Positions 10,451 to 24,450 of a stretch of DNA of 64,000 bases are shown here, piece by piece. The DNA comes from Spirodela intermedia. Its lineage: Eukaryota; Streptophyta; Magnoliopsida; Alismatales; Araceae. Below the pieces are notes generated by a model. The model was not told where the DNA came from, did not search any database, and saw only the letters and a list, made by a program, of their open reading frames with translations. The translations under genes were made by a program, and so were the position numbers. The stretch spans positions 997,001-1,061,000 of the forward strand of contig LR746277.1 in the NCBI GenBank assembly GCA_902729315.2, written 5' to 3'. The stretch's first letter is position 1; each line of letters starts with the position of its first letter.

Positions 10451-13400
10451 ATGTTCCACCTTCGCATCCACTCCATCGACTCGCCCCGGCGCCCCCGCAC
10501 GGCGGCCGAGATCGTCGCCGGGGGCGCTGCGGCCGCAGCCTCCGCCGGGAGCCATGTCCACGACTCTTTTGTCCTCTCTTCGTCCCCATCTTCTTCCAAA
10601 CCTCTCTCCGTGGCGGCGGGGTCGTCGAATCCGAGCCCTAGCGTGCAAGTGAGCAGGGGCATCGCCCGCCTCTTCCGGAACTCCTCCTCGGAGTATACGT
10701 CCTCGTATTCAATCCCCCCCTCCTCCCCAGACCCGCACCAGCTTCCCCCTCTTCCGGTGAGACTATGCTTCCTCTCTCTCTCTCTCCCTCTCCTATGTTC
10801 TCTCCTCATGTTTTTCATTTCTCTCTTTCTCGCAAGGCATGGAGGAAGACGCTCCTGTTTGTTCTGGCCATCCCCAGTCGCTTCACGACGGACGACTTTC
10901 TGCACTTTTGCTGCTGGCCCTACTCAGAGCGGCTGCTAGAGGTCAGGGTTATCAGGTATTGGAGGCTTTTTGTTGGGCACTCCAGCGTGAGAGGGAATTG
11001 TCGATGATATGAGATTTCAATGCCATGCTCTTTGCTGCACTTGACCAGGAATGATGCTGTTGAGGAGTGGTACAGCATGATCATCATGTTCGATGACCAG
11101 AAGGCTGCTGACAGTTTCTATTCAGATCTTAATGGCTGGCGTTTCCCTTCTGAAGAGGTCTTTCTATACTTCTTTGCGCAGCTTTCTAATGTTCTTGCTT
11201 TTGTTAATCAAGTTGTCATCTACCAAACGCAATTTTTTTTGCCACCTGCTCTGTTGCATGGACTTTCAGGCTGAGGTTTGCCACATTCTATTTATTTCGT
11301 CGGTGGAGTTCACAGAGTCCACTGACCTTGCTGCCTCTCCTCCAGTTGGGTTCACAGAGCTGCCTGCCTGTCCTGTTTGCCTTGGTGAGGACCTTTATCT
11401 TTCTTATTTCCTCTGCCTATTCTTCTACAGTGATGGTTTCTATTTCTTTATCTAGCTTTGGGTACATTTTCAACCATTTTTTTCTCCTGAGATAATGTGA
11501 TTTTGTATAATTTTCTCGCCATCTGGTAACCTAAAGTGATGTGAAAACTAGAGGAAATGTATCTTCTTGATGATAAGCAAATTGTTTATTTCATTCATGC
11601 CCTAATTCTATCGTGTAGGGCAGAAGCCATCCCCATTCCAACTTGTCGAAACTTCTCGACTGGGCTTCCTTTGTTGTCATCATTCAGCATTAGATCACAT
11701 GATTGGCTGATTATCCATTATTTTTAGAGGGTGAAATTGGTTCGTTGTTATCAGAAAGAAAGAAGCTAATTCCCTTGCCCATGCAGCAAATGTTGAATTA
11801 TACACATTGATTACATGGCGTAGCCTCAACTTCCTAGTCCTATCACAGTTGAAAACGTTTTTTTTAAATTCTGGAAGATTTTTTGTCCTATGCTGAGCTT
11901 GCTAATTGCAACCTATCTCCGTAAATTCTTGTAAAAGAGTTGAAATTAATATTCTCATTATGCTTCATTTCTTCCTTGTATCTTCCTGCCTTTATTTCTC
12001 AGAAAGATGTTATATAATTTTTTAAAAATCAGCATTCATCGTTTATATTCATTTTTCTTCATTCTAATACTACAAGACAGTTTTCTTCGGAGGATGCATT
12101 TTAAATGTTTTGGAGAGGAATTTGTTCCATTTGTATATCTGGCCTGCCTTCGATTTTTTCATCGACTCACATCAAAATTGTGAAAATGGTCGCATGCTTG
12201 AGGAGGTATTGATAGACTTCTTCTGGACCGTCCCTGGGTTTTGAAATGTGGCCATATTTGCACTTTAGTTTATGATACAAGTGATAGGATCTCAAACAGG
12301 ACGCTAAGGACAGCAACCAGATTGCACAGGCAAAGAGGTAAGAAAAGGAAAACCCTAGAACAGTTTGGGATGAATTCGAGATCGCCCCACTCTCCCACTG
12401 ACTTCCTCCAAAAGCGCCCCACTCCTTACGCCCCTGGGCCCACCTATGGCTTACCCTTCCCTCTCCGAGCGAGGTAATGGGCCTGATAGTTTCTCAGTAT
12501 CCTTGTCAATCTTAAAACTGCCACCATTGTGATGAAGACTTTAACTCTGAAATCTGCACTGGCTTAGAGCATGGAGTGTTTATTTCTCAAACACTGAATT
12601 TTTTTCTTTCAACCAATTATCTACTTATGTGTGATGCCATCTTTTGTGGCTAGGCTGGCAAACATTGTCCACTAAAGTAGCATAATGGTGAGGGACCCAC
12701 AAAATAATGCATGCATTTTTCATCGGTTTTTTTTTTGTGGAATTTATCTCAATTTATGGCTTATTTCCTCCTCTTTAGATTTCATCCTTATTTTGTCTTT
12801 CTTCTCATTTTCAATCACCACCTAACAGAGAGGTTGGACCAAGACACTAGTGGGATTGTCACAACAGGCTGTGACCATTCTTTTCAATGCTCATGTATTT
12901 CAAAGTGGGCCAATTCATCTTGTCCAGTAAGTTCCTCAATGTTAATTTTTTTACTTCCTGTTATTTAATTTTGAAACAACGGAAAAATTACTTTCTTCAC
13001 TTTTATGTGTAAGAAATCTTTTTGTATTCGAATTATTTAAATACCTATGAGCATATCTTCATTGTGTTGTGAAGAACAAATACCAGTAGTGCATGTAGTG
13101 TCAAATTAACTGGGGATGGTGATCTTGGTGCACCATCAGAAATAGCATGTTATGAATGGTTTCGTGACCATATTTGAGTGTGAGGACAGTAAAATTTGAT
13201 CGTATCATGTACTTCATCCATAACGCATGAAATCCTCTTTATTTAAGGCACCAAGGCCTTGAAATAATCTAAAAACTTGGGTTCTACTTTATTATATACT
13301 TATTCAGTAGTAGAAGTTGCGAGCGTCCAGGTCTGATCATTCATTTTAATTTTAACCACATATTTGTCTCTCACTCTTTATCGGAGATTGAAAATTTTCT

Positions 13401-16155
13401 GAAACTTGGCATGTGGACATTGGGGGGCCACACAGGACTTATGCAGTATAATGAATCTGTATGACTGACTGCGACATCTGGTCGTCTGTCAGTTAATGGT
13501 TTTATTCAATTCTTATTGGACTTCGTTTCTCTCAGTAACTTTTATAATTGGCATATTGATTGATTTTTTGTTTCCTGAATGTCTAAATAATTGAACTCAA
13601 GAAAATTAATCAGAGATATTGAACAGTATATCAACTTAACAATAAGATGCGATTTGAATTAGATGCTAGCTTTGTTAACATTCTCTGGCTCGATGATCAC
13701 TTTTCAACATTCCAATAAAAAATATGGTTGAAATTTTCAACCATAGGTTCATGAGTCAGAGACAAGTATACGATAAAAAGTTGCAACAGTATTATGTTTT
13801 GAGTCAAATGATTTGGTCTTGCCATGATTGTCGTAAAAAGTGCTTACCCACCCATTTGTTCTATAATAAACTCCAATACAGAAAAATATCCAGATACCTC
13901 CCCGTTCCATATGATGCAAGGCTGCAAAGCATTCATAAGTTCATTCTTATGTTTACTTAATTCACCTAGGATATTGAGCAAATAACTACCCTATACTGTT
14001 TTCTTAACTTTTTGTTTTTCTACTTCGTTATTTACTATGAAGCTATCGTTGATAATTTATATGATATTACACTGACACCAATCTATTCTATTTATTCCTA
14101 CTGGCGTTATCATCGACATTTCTGTTTTCATATGGATGAGTACATCTGAAAATTAGACGTGAAGCTGTCATTTTGCTGGGATGTTTTGCCTGTCTTAGAA
14201 GGAATTGACATGAAACATTAAAGGAATTGGCTCATGGTGGTTATCAAATGTTCATTGTTCAGGTCTGTCGATTCTGTATGGAGCATAGTGAGAAACCAAG
14301 TTGTTCAGTCTGTGAAACTTCGGAAAATCTCTGGATTTGTGTCATATGTGGTTTTATTGGTTGTGGAAGGTATCCTGTTATCTATCCTTGCACTTATATT
14401 GGGATGTACCACTAGAATTGTCTTATTCTATTTTACTTATTTTCCGCAGTGATGTTTGCTTGAACTGGCAAAATAATTTTTTACAGATATAAGGAAGGCC
14501 ATGCTGTTAAACATTGGAAAGATAAACAACACTGCTATTCTCTTCATATAGAAAGTCAACGGATTTGGGATTATGTCGGTGATACTTATGTTCATAGACT
14601 CAATCAATCCAAAAGTCAAGAGAAGCTTTTCAAGTTGAAGAGTCGATACAGATCAACCAAAAAAGATAATCAAACCTTTGAGTGCAGTGGAGATTCCGAA
14701 ATAAGTGCAGCTCTATTGAGCAGCAAAGTTGACGCTGTAATTACTCATTCTATGAAGTTTCTCTTCCTTTCTAGAGTACCTAGGAAAACAAGTATTTGAA
14801 GTACATCTCCGCTTTTAGCAAGATTGTTCTTGGAATTTATCTACTCACCGTTTTTCAATGGACACTTGGTTGCAGATTGTTGACGAGTATAATAATTTAC
14901 TTGCAACTCAGCTTGACTCTCAGAGAGAGGTAATCAACCATTTTTTAGCCAGTATTATGTTCATTTTGGATCTGCTGAAACTTTGGTTTCACTCTTTTTG
15001 TTTCATTTGTAGATGGCTTACTCTTGATGAACATAACATGTGGTTTGTTTCTTGTTGAATTTATGCTTCCATTGACAGTATTATGAATCCTTACTTTCGG
15101 AAGCTAAGGAGAAAAGGGAAAAAACCATTTATGAAGCAGTGGAAAAAGCTGTTTGGGAAAAGATGCAGAACATCCAACTTGAAGTGGAGATGGCAACTAA
15201 AGAAAAGAAAAATGTTGCTGATGTAAGCATACATGCTATGTTCTAAAACATTTACATGCCAATTTCCCCATTCTTTTCCAATGGGGAAGGGGAGGGGGGG
15301 GTGCTAATCCCTCAAGGACGAGTTTCTTGCTGATTTTCATGGTTCTTCATTTTCGCCTGAAGACGTCCTCTCACAAGATTCTCTTATATACTCAGATGAA
15401 TGAGGAACTTCTGAAGAACCAAAATCTTTTACGACAAAAGCTCAAGGAAATCGAGGATAGGTACTCTCTCCCCATATTTCTACCTTTGCTCCCCGCCCCA
15501 CCTGTGCCTCAGTAAAAGCATGAGTTCTAATTTAGGGATATCTTCCATCATCTACATGCCCAGTGCTGTGTGCTCATGTGTACAGATATGTTCTTATATA
15601 TCCTCATCTTTCTATATTCAATCATATTTTTTTCAGTGAATTTCAATTATGTCATCACAATTTATCCCTTCTTCCCAGAAAGGGAAGATAAGCTACTGCT
15701 TATTTCCCAATCAACATTTTTTTTGGGTTTTTTTTTGGGATAATAGTCTACTCCAATTTTGATTGAGACATTGGGAGGCTATTTCACAAGGATTCAGTGT
15801 AGCCAAATGAGTAAAAAGCTCCTTGCGTGCTGACCTGCAGGGAGAGGTCTACATTAAAACTGAAGGATGAGAGGATTCAAGACCTAGAAGAAGAGGTAAG
15901 CCATTTGCGTGCTTATTTCAATAGTACAGAGACCCAATGGGGAAACTCGCCTGTATTTTTCGAGCCTTTCATTGTCTATGGTATGCTGAACTCCAGGTTA
16001 GAGATATCACTGTGTACATCAACGCCCAGAAAGCGCTCAGCAACAGAGCAGATGCAGATGAAATCAGAAGCGGAAGTGTATTGCCAATGCCACCACAGCA
16101 GGCCTCTTCAACAAAAGCTCGAAGATCGTCAAAGATGAACAGAAGGCGGCATTAG
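10451..16155 (+). CDS. BRIZ: BRAP2-type RING/UBP zinc-finger E3 ubiquitin ligase (BRIZ family)
   Basis: Twelve exons join in phase to 526 residues: 10451–10756, 10837–10955, 11049–11157, 11270–11384, 12829–12926, 14263–14369, 14487–14736, 14876–14929, 15079–15222, 15396–15460, 15841–15895 and 15997–16155. The start MFHLRIHSID matches the conserved N-terminus of plant BRAP2 homologues. Residues 1–102 are Ala/Ser-rich and GC-rich. The BRAP2 RRM-like domain spans about 103–200 (FVLAIPSRFTTDDF, MIIMFDDQKAADSFY). A RING finger begins at CPVCLERLDQDTSG (about 211) and ends CPVC near 251. A UBP-type zinc finger follows (CSVCETSENLWICVICG, GCGRYKEGHAVKHW), then a coiled coil of about 100 residues (369–474). 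A basic tail ends the protein (RRSSKMNRRRH). In Arabidopsis, BRIZ1 and BRIZ2 form a heteromeric E3 ligase needed for germination. I cannot tell which paralogue this is. All zinc ligands I can check are present. Confidence 0.93.
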
Positions 16156-18084
16156 TCATTCTGTGGGTGACAGGCATGGGATAAGGGTTTTGAAGAGGTC
16201 TTTGATTGCGGCAGCGCCACTCAGTGGAGATTTCTTTTCCAAGGACCATAGGTGAGATTTCAGTTTGTTGATTCTAATTGAAGCATTGAGTTAATAGATC
16301 ATAGCTGGCTTCACTGGCTGGACTCCAGTTTCAAAGCGACAGTGAAAGAGTCTGGCCCTTCTATGCTCATTAAGGAAAATGATTAGCAGCGCCAATTGGC
16401 CCGGTATTCCCAGAAGTAAAACTAGGCTAGGCATAGGCTTTATGGATTGAGCCCTGTGAATATTGAAAACCCATATAAAAATATATAGATGCTCCTCCCA
16501 ATCCCTTGAGAATTAAGTTACTCAATGGATATGTACTTTCTCATGATGTAGAAGCAGTGAAAATGGAATATGTTCCAAACATATATCTAAATTTTACTCT
16601 TTTTGATGCTTCTTCAGACTCATTGCCGATGTTTTGCCTAAAATGGGTATGTTTGCTGACATCATCTGCCAAGTACATCTGATTCATGTAAAGCCTAATC
16701 ATACTTTGAGTAGCCTGGGCTCTGTTTAATGAATTGTTTGGGCGATCGACAGGGTCACCATAAAATCGGCTCCTGAAAAGACCAAGAAGGGGATGAACGC
16801 GTCATCATGCTATATTGACATTCAACTGGAGGGTTCTCCAGCCTGGGGGTCAGTCAGAGAGAAGCAAACCCACCCTCCCCCTGTGGGCTCTTGACGAACG
16901 GTTCACGAAGAACCCTAGATGCTGAGCAAAGGAGGGCTCTAGTAATGTAATTAAAACCATGCACAGTGAACAGCTACATCTCTACTGCGGTTTATTCAGA
17001 TCAATCTTTGTCAAAGAGGGCCTTCCCTTGTTTGTGTATAGAAAGAACCTGATCCTTCAAGTCATGGGAAGTAATCTGCTGGATCTCTCCTCACTTCTTT
17101 TTTTGTTCCCCTTTACTCTTATTAATGGTATGGAGAGCTTCTTTGACGTAACATAGCTGAGCTTTGGTTGACAAAGTCACCCCCCATGGTTGACCTGAAT
17201 GGAACCAAAAGTGGGCCCATCTTGTATTCCTTACACAGATCAAGTGTACTGAATTCCCTTGACCTTCCACTTTGTTGGGAAGTTTCTAACCACAGTAGAC
17301 ACTAAAAGAACCAAAGATGATTAAATTGTTGCATTAATATGCTTCCAGTACTAAAAAACTAAGGGTATTGTGTCCATAAAATTCTTCACTATAGTGGGCG
17401 CATTTCAACATGACAACTTATTCACCTCAGTCTCTCAATAGACAAACCCCTCACTGGCCTGTCCTAAAGAAATTATCAGATGAGTGTCTAGTCAGGAATT
17501 AAGTGGCCAACTTGAGCTGAAGACTACATCTGGTTCTCAAAATGGAGAGTTGACCTTGGGGAGCATTAGACATTACTGGGCAAATTAGATATGAAAAACC
17601 AAACCCTAAACTACTACCAAGGTCCAGAGAAAGAGGGAAAAAACATTTAGAGTGTATAAGGCTTAGTACCATTAGTTATACATCCACTCGATTCCCGTTG
17701 TAGTTTTAGTATCTTCCACTATAAGAGTTGTGGGGATAATAACAAGCTTTCTAATCTCTAAAGTATGCATATTTTTTCCCTTGAGGTTGATTGCGCATGC
17801 ATGTACTTCCCATTACGTTCAGGATAAATAATATTTTCAATAATTTGCATAATCATGGAGTGCATATTAATTTATGTTATCAAGATTATGGATGCAGTAG
17901 AATGTGCAACGATCAGCAATCATCATATGTTTTCTTGAGAGGGGGTCACAGGAATTTCATCTATCTTAACAATTCAAAGGCTTTATTTGCAAAATTAATA
18001 TGATAGATCCAGTATACAGGTACAACTTTCAAATTATCCATAATACAAAAGTACCGGGCACAATCAAAGTAGATCGCAACAATG
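16156..18084. other. Convergent spacer between BRIZ and PIG-B genes
   Basis: The two flanking genes end towards each other here. The stretch should contain both 3' UTRs. I recognise no coding sequence or repeat structure in it. Confidence 0.5.
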
Positions 18085-21000
18085 TCAAATATCCTGGCGT
18101 TCTTCCTCAGTCAGAGCATATACAGCAATAGATGCCTGAAGATCCCGATCAACTTTGAAGTGGGCATGGAAAAATCTTTTCACCTGCCATTGGGAATGCC
18201 ACAAACAGATATGAAACTGGTGTGTGATTTCAGAAACTCCCCTTGATTCACAAACAAATATATCTTCAAGATAATATTTTCTTCGTTTCATTATTTTTTT
18301 TCAGTTTCCAAAACGATATTGTAGAAAAAAAAAATTATAACCTCTCTCTATCCTTTCAGGTCAATTGGGGTCGAAATTCCACATTTTCATTTGACATCAC
18401 GAAATCTACAAAGAGAGTGAGAATAATAAATATGATAGGCTCTCTTGAATTTGAAGTTTACCTCGGAAAATGAATGAGAAAAAAGAAAATCCCTTAATTG
18501 GCTCTCTTCAGAATCAAATAGCACTATATGACTCGGTAAAGACCAGTTTCCAACCATATCTGACATGAAGGCAGTTGGATTCCTCATGAACTGATCTGAT
18601 TCATCCAGGGCTCCCTTCTCAAGGCTGGTAACAAGTTGATGAACCGCATATAAAGGTAAGCATGGTTAATGTTCTCAAATAGATGAAAAATATAATAATA
18701 AAGAAAGAGCATTAATAAGCCTTACGTAGGGGAACAATCTAAGAACTGCATAGGCACTTTTTCGTGCAAGGTTGAGTAGTATGGCGTAGCATGGCAAGGT
18801 GTTAAAAATAGAATGCTCTTCACTTTCCCATCACGGGCCTCATATGCTAGAAAGTTCATCACGTCTTCACTCCCTCTCTAGCTAACATATTTGTGAATCA
18901 GATAACGTGTGAGGTAAGAAAATACAAGACATCTAGTAGTGAATCATTCAGAGGTCTCAAGTCGTCAAACGCAAGATGAAACTTTCACCTGATGGACTAA
19001 GCTCATATAAAGAGCCATTGGAACATTTGTTGCAATAAGGAAGAGCATAAAGTACTTTCTTGAGGGGAATCTAATGAAGAATGATGATATTTTTCTATTA
19101 TGGTCACGAGGTGCACAACCAGGAACAGCAGCAAGAAAGTATCCAGAGAACATCAAAGCGAGGGGAAGCACTGGCAGGACAAACCTGAAATTCCAGTCTT
19201 CCAATAAGTGAGCAGTAAAATAACATTGTGATCTATGCATTGAGTGCTATTGTTGCCACAAAATGAAAATTCTCATCTAAATGAAAGAAATGTCTCCATG
19301 AAATAAATACATACCTGAATTCTTTATGTCCAAGAATGCTATGAACCCCTAAAACCCATGCAACCAGACCAGAAGGCCTCCATTTCTTGGAATGGATAAT
19401 CCCAATTAAAGAAAAAGGTAGAAACGTTAAAAGCATAGCTGGGAATCCCTGGGTGAAATACCAGTGCCACTTGTGTGTTCCATAGTAATCTCCTCCCGAA
19501 GAAAGAAGGTTGAATTTGAGAAAATTAAGGGGCACAAAGACCAACGAACCGTACATCAACCAATCTAACATACATGAGAGCACAAGAACCAAGATCCTGA
19601 TAAAAAACAAAAAAAACCAACATGCCAAATCACATATATGAGGCACAAAACCACTTGGGGATGACATTTAACCAACATAACGAATATTAGTAGTTTAACA
19701 TACACCAAAACAGCATCTACATAAGATTTGGCACTTCATTATGATGAAGTAGAACATTACGATTTCACAAAGGCTTCCAGACCAAGAGGCCATCTTCTGC
19801 CTAGCACGGGAGTTGGTCTAAATTAGACAGTCACAAGAAGTAAACAGAAAAATGCAGGGTTGTACAGATGCAATATTTAAGCATCAGGAAAAAGAAATGT
19901 TCTTCTCCACCAGTATGATTCTGGCGTCCATAGATCACAGAGCACCGAAGTAAAGATTGCTCTGTGAGAGAACAGAGGGCGTTATACAAGATTTAGGGTG
20001 GCCGTGTTATGTTGGGAGAGATCTTGACGGTATCACTTCACTTCATCATAGGAGATGATGCCACGCATGACAACAAAACGTGGGATTTCGAGGAACTTAT
20101 GACAAAATCAGGACTCATGAGTAGACTAAATCCCCTATTAACCTGAACCATGTAAGTTTTCATTTTGAACTGTATTGACTTCGTGTGTCAACAAAGAGTA
20201 ATAATTAAACTGTCTACAATGCATAGTTACAATGCGTGGTCCAGTTTATTCAATTCGGATAAATAACTAAAATGTCCTCACGCAAAGTTGAGATTTTCTT
20301 TTCTTTAATTCTATTGAATTCAGAAGAGGGGGTTGACATTTTTTACATTTACTATCAAAAGTGCCAATGGGGGCGTGGGCTGTGTTCTGTGAAAATAGGG
20401 CTGAGGATTGGGCCCCAACATTTTTTCAAAGACCGGCCCACTCCAGGCCCAGACTACCCAGTCAACATGGGGAAGGATATGTGGATAATGGTCACTCGAG
20501 GGAGAGGCTAGCTTGGTAGGGGTTGAAGCGAGTTGCCATGCGACAGACAACCAGGGAACCACATGGAGGGCAGTTACCCCTTGCGGCTTTCTAGGGAGTC
20601 AAGGTAGACCCCAGAAAAGGTTCATATTACTCTGGAAATATTTGTCATCTTCCAGTACAGATTTTTAGCTCAGAGACCATGATAAACAACATAATCCACT
20701 GTACCCTCGTACACTACCTTCTCTCCCTACTGCCACTAGATAAAGCCTAGATTCACTCTTCCATGGCTTCTATAACCACTTTCTAGCACATCTTTGACAG
20801 GTAGAACTAGTAGTGAATATCAAAAGATAGCATGACTTTGGTAGCAGATGGAACTCAAAAATACACCACAGAAACTAAATCGGTTTTTATGACGGCCCAA
20901 AGATTCAGAGGAATCAACAGTACTGATAAATGATATACCTACCCAATGGGGAATACCTCAAGGAAAAGAAACTTATATCGGTCATCAGCCTTTACAAATT

Positions 21001-24000
21001 CCCAAATCCCGAGATACAACCATGTGATAGCACTGGTAGGCCGAACAATACAAGCCAATGCTGCAATCAACAGAGCAAACTTCCTCGATCCAGTCTGTGC
21101 CTTTTTGGAAGAGGATTCATTACATAACCAATAAAATAAGCTGATACTCGTCAGAACTGTCTCGAGACTGTTTGATAATGTTCTTGTAATACAGAAAAAC
21201 ATGAACCAGCAGGTCAACTGTGAAAAAAGCTGAGAGGAGAATTAAGGGGAATCAAATTCGCTAAAAAATAGAATGGCTAAGCAGAGTGAGTCAAAAAAGA
21301 ATCGAAAGGATACTGCCCATTGTGCCACATGTTTATTGAACAGGACATAAGAAAGTTTGTATGTAAAGAGATCGCCGAAAGAAGCAAAAACAGACTGCAG
21401 CAATCTTGGAGCTTTAATCTGAAAACATAAAAAAAAGTGCACATCATGTTTAATGCTCAAACGAGAATATTGCAGTTATCATAATCACGGCATAAAAAAA
21501 TTGTACTAACAGGTGGAGATTTATATTTGAGCATACTTGTGTGCACAAGATATGTAGCTGGAGCATTGAATTGGTAAGTGATGTCACAAGGCTCACCCAA
21601 ATATGAAATCACTAATCCATTCATTTCTGTAGCATCCTAATGCTAAACTTAACTCGTGTACCATGACAACGTTATTATGGCCAACTATCTGAGGTGGCCA
21701 TCTAAACAAAACAGCTGTCTTTCAAGTACGGAGCAGATTCAAAGTGATTTCCACAAGGAATCCCACGGATAGAGCATGAAAGCACTACAACCGTGATATA
21801 GATACATATGATCTTCATAAAGAGACATGGATGTTGCTAACCAAGATTTTACTGACTCTCCAGGGAATGTAACACTGAAACTCAGGGTTTCAGTCCAACC
21901 CTAGTACAGTACTTTTCTACCACGTGATGAGGAGATGGTTATAAATACTGATAAATAGAAATAGAAGTAGCTAGCAGATTTTATGGTATTACATCATACT
22001 ACAGGAAGATTTTATGATATTATATCATACTACAAATTACTTCAGATGATACATAAATTTTCCACTTTGGAAATGAAAACACCAAATCTATTCTTTCAGA
22101 GGGAGCAAGTATCAGTTCAAGCAGCCGTTGGACATGAGTTGCGAGCCAAGATCAAAGTCCTTGACATAAGATATGTTGAATTTGATAATCTGATTTTGAT
22201 GATTGCCATACTCGTTTTTCTAATTATTTTTTATATATATTTTCATGATATTTATGCTAAAAAAATCAGGTTTTTCAAACCAAAAATGGCCCAAAAATGA
22301 AGGTAACGTGACAAGATTTGATCCGACAAAAGTACAGGGAAAAGCATGAAGAAAATAAGATACTATGTATGGAGAAATGTGAACTAAAATTTAACTGTCG
22401 ACACTTGAAGCGTCAGTCCCCACACTTGCAAGTAAAACAAGAGTAAAAACCACACGAATTGACCACTATAGTCTAGGTGTTAACACCTGCAAAGACTCGA
22501 CAGCTATATCACCCTCCATAAAAACCCCAAATAGATGAAGAGGCCCGTCATTTTCTAGCCTCTAAAGGAGATAATGTTTGCAATGGATACTTTAAAAATA
22601 TAAAAATCACCTCAAATGCGCGATGATTAATGCTTCCACAAATCTACAAGATTAAATTTAAGAAGCTCTCCATCTCAACTGCTCACAAATATTGAAAGTT
22701 TTTTTTTCAATCCTGAAGAAATCCCTCAAGACTCTTTAAGTATACATATTCTCATTGAAGGTTTCAGTCAATATGTTTTCCATTTCATCACATTTTACAA
22801 GCTAGCTATTGAGATGCTTATTCTTGTGAGAGGATTTTCATTGGCACCTTGGGAAGCCAACATGTAGAAGTTTAGGAGTTGATCTAGTGAAAACACCAAG
22901 GAGAAGCTCGGAGACTAAAGAAGTTAGACCAAACCACTATAAAAAAATTTATGGCATTGTGTGCTTGATTTACTTTAATATCAGAGATTGGACTGTTGAC
23001 TTTTCTAGTCAGCTATTACCTTCAACATATGATCAACAAGTTCTTTATGAAGAAAAAAAATGGAAGAATGGAAAAAAGAAGTATATAAAAGCTAACTTAG
23101 AATGGCCATAAAAATCAAAGGATAATATCTACGCTGTAACAATGTGGTGAGGGCCATGATGATTAGTTGGAGAAAAGTGATTGATAATATGGATAAAGAG
23201 TAATGCAACTCTTCCTCCAGTTACTAAATCCAAAATCCAGGACTTGCCACCTAATCAGAATGTTGGTGGAAACTCAGAACCAGGACAAAAGAATGGAAAT
23301 GTCACGAATCAGCTCTGCTCAACATTCTTACCATAAACCAGGGCACATCCAGATGGAGGAAGGACAAAACTTTATAGAGTAGCACGAACACCATCGGGTG
23401 AAGATAACTCCGGATACCCTCTTTCCACTCCCACGTCAAGTGCCCGTACCTGCCATTTCCACAACCCATGTCCACGAACAATACAAAAACCAAAATCAAC
23501 TGAAGAAAATATAAGAAGCATGAGACCAGCAATAGACATGAAACTATCGTCTACTGTCACTACCAGGATCCAAACTCGCGCCTAGCACACACTACCCAAA
23601 GAGTAACGGAAATAGGAATCAACAGAAGATGAAAAATATCAGAAGCATGATGCTACCAAAAATTCGTAAGAACAATCAGAGGAGGTACCCTCAATTTCTA
23701 TGACTTGACCTCAAAATTACACAGTATAGCGGGACATAAATGGAAGAAGAACTAAAAATATCCGAGGGAGGCAGGAGAATGAGAGGATGCGGAAGCACTA
23801 CGGCTAAGAAGCTGATGTCGGAGCAGGCGATGCGAGGAATGATCACATTACCCAAAAGCGACGCGGTGGGCGACCTCTAAGGCTTGCCAGTGCTCGTCGG
23901 GGTTGAAGTAAGTTTGCACTAGCAGTGCATTCACCACTCGGAAGATTAGACACAGAAGCCACACTCTCCCATCCGAGGCGAATAACCAGTCCGGGAGACC

Positions 24001-24129
24001 GCCAACGCCGCCGCCACCACCGCCGCCGCCGATGGGGATCTCCTTCTTGCTCAGCTCCGCTCCTTCCCCTTCCCCATCCCCACGACGGCGCTCTTCCATG
24101 CTGGAGGACGGCCGCCGGCGACTCGCCAT
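18085..24129 (-). CDS. PIGB: GPI mannosyltransferase 3 (PIG-B / APTG1 homologue)
   Basis: Nine exons on the minus strand join in phase to 555 residues: 24129–23852, 23449–23332, 21418–21314, 21217–20943, 19596–19315, 19184–18989, 18877–18726, 18624–18462 and 18183–18085. The product is a GT22-family, multi-membrane-spanning ER enzyme that adds the third mannose to the GPI anchor from dolichol-phosphate mannose. Diagnostic segments are NPDEHWQALEVAHRVAFG (luminal loop 1, about residues 76–93), YGHLTWEWKEGIRSYLHP, KAPRLLQSVFASFGD, SSGGDYYGTHKWHWYF, GHKEFRFVLPVLPLAL and the C-terminal RFFHAHFKVDRDLQ. The loop-1 acidic/HWQ motif is intact. The N-terminus holds an eight-glycine run encoded by GGC repeats. 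In Arabidopsis the orthologue APTG1 is needed for pollen-tube guidance and embryo development. The start is the first ATG of the conserved exon that gives a short, GC-rich cytosolic N-terminus; an in-frame upstream codon at 24198 is less likely. Confidence 0.93.
21976..22037. repeat. 31-bp tandem duplication in PIG-B intron 2
   Basis: Two adjacent copies of a 31-bp AT-rich unit (21976–22006 and 22007–22037) differ at only a few bases. They lie inside the 1.9-kb second intron of the PIG-B gene. Confidence 0.75.
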
Positions 24130-24184
24130 GGTTGAAGACTGGGTCGAACAGTCTCCACCACGGCTCGAGCAAGCTCTATAAAAC

Positions 24185-24450
24185 AGACTTTGTGCCAAGC
24201 CCAGCCCATATGAAATCCAGACTCGAACCGGTCCGGATCTATAAAGCTCTATAAACGGGCTTTAGGCCAAGCCCATATGAAATCCGGGCTCGAACCATCT
24301 CGGCCCGATAAAACTCTATAAAAGGGGCTTCTGGGCAATCCCTTATGAATCCAGGCTCAAAACCGGCCCGGCCCGCGGAAACTCTAGAAAATGGGCTTTG
24401 GGGGCAAGCCCTTATGAAATCCGGGGTCGAACCGGCCTGGGTCGACCCGA
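24185..24450. repeat. Four degenerate copies of a roughly 65-bp GGGCTT/AAGCCC repeat
   Basis: The motif order 'CTCTATAAA – GGGCTTT – GGCCAAGCCC – TATGAAATCC – GGCTCGAACC – GGCCCG' recurs about four times with roughly 65-bp spacing. The copies are directly upstream of the PIG-B start codon, on the non-coding side. They carry TATAAA-like words and GGCCCG/GGGCC palindromes. Confidence 0.7.

Noticed and set aside
10204-10905. 233-residue minus-strand open frame opposite BRIZ exon 1
   Set aside because: It is the antisense shadow of a GC-rich exon with no family similarity; the plus-strand exon has the conserved BRIZ start.
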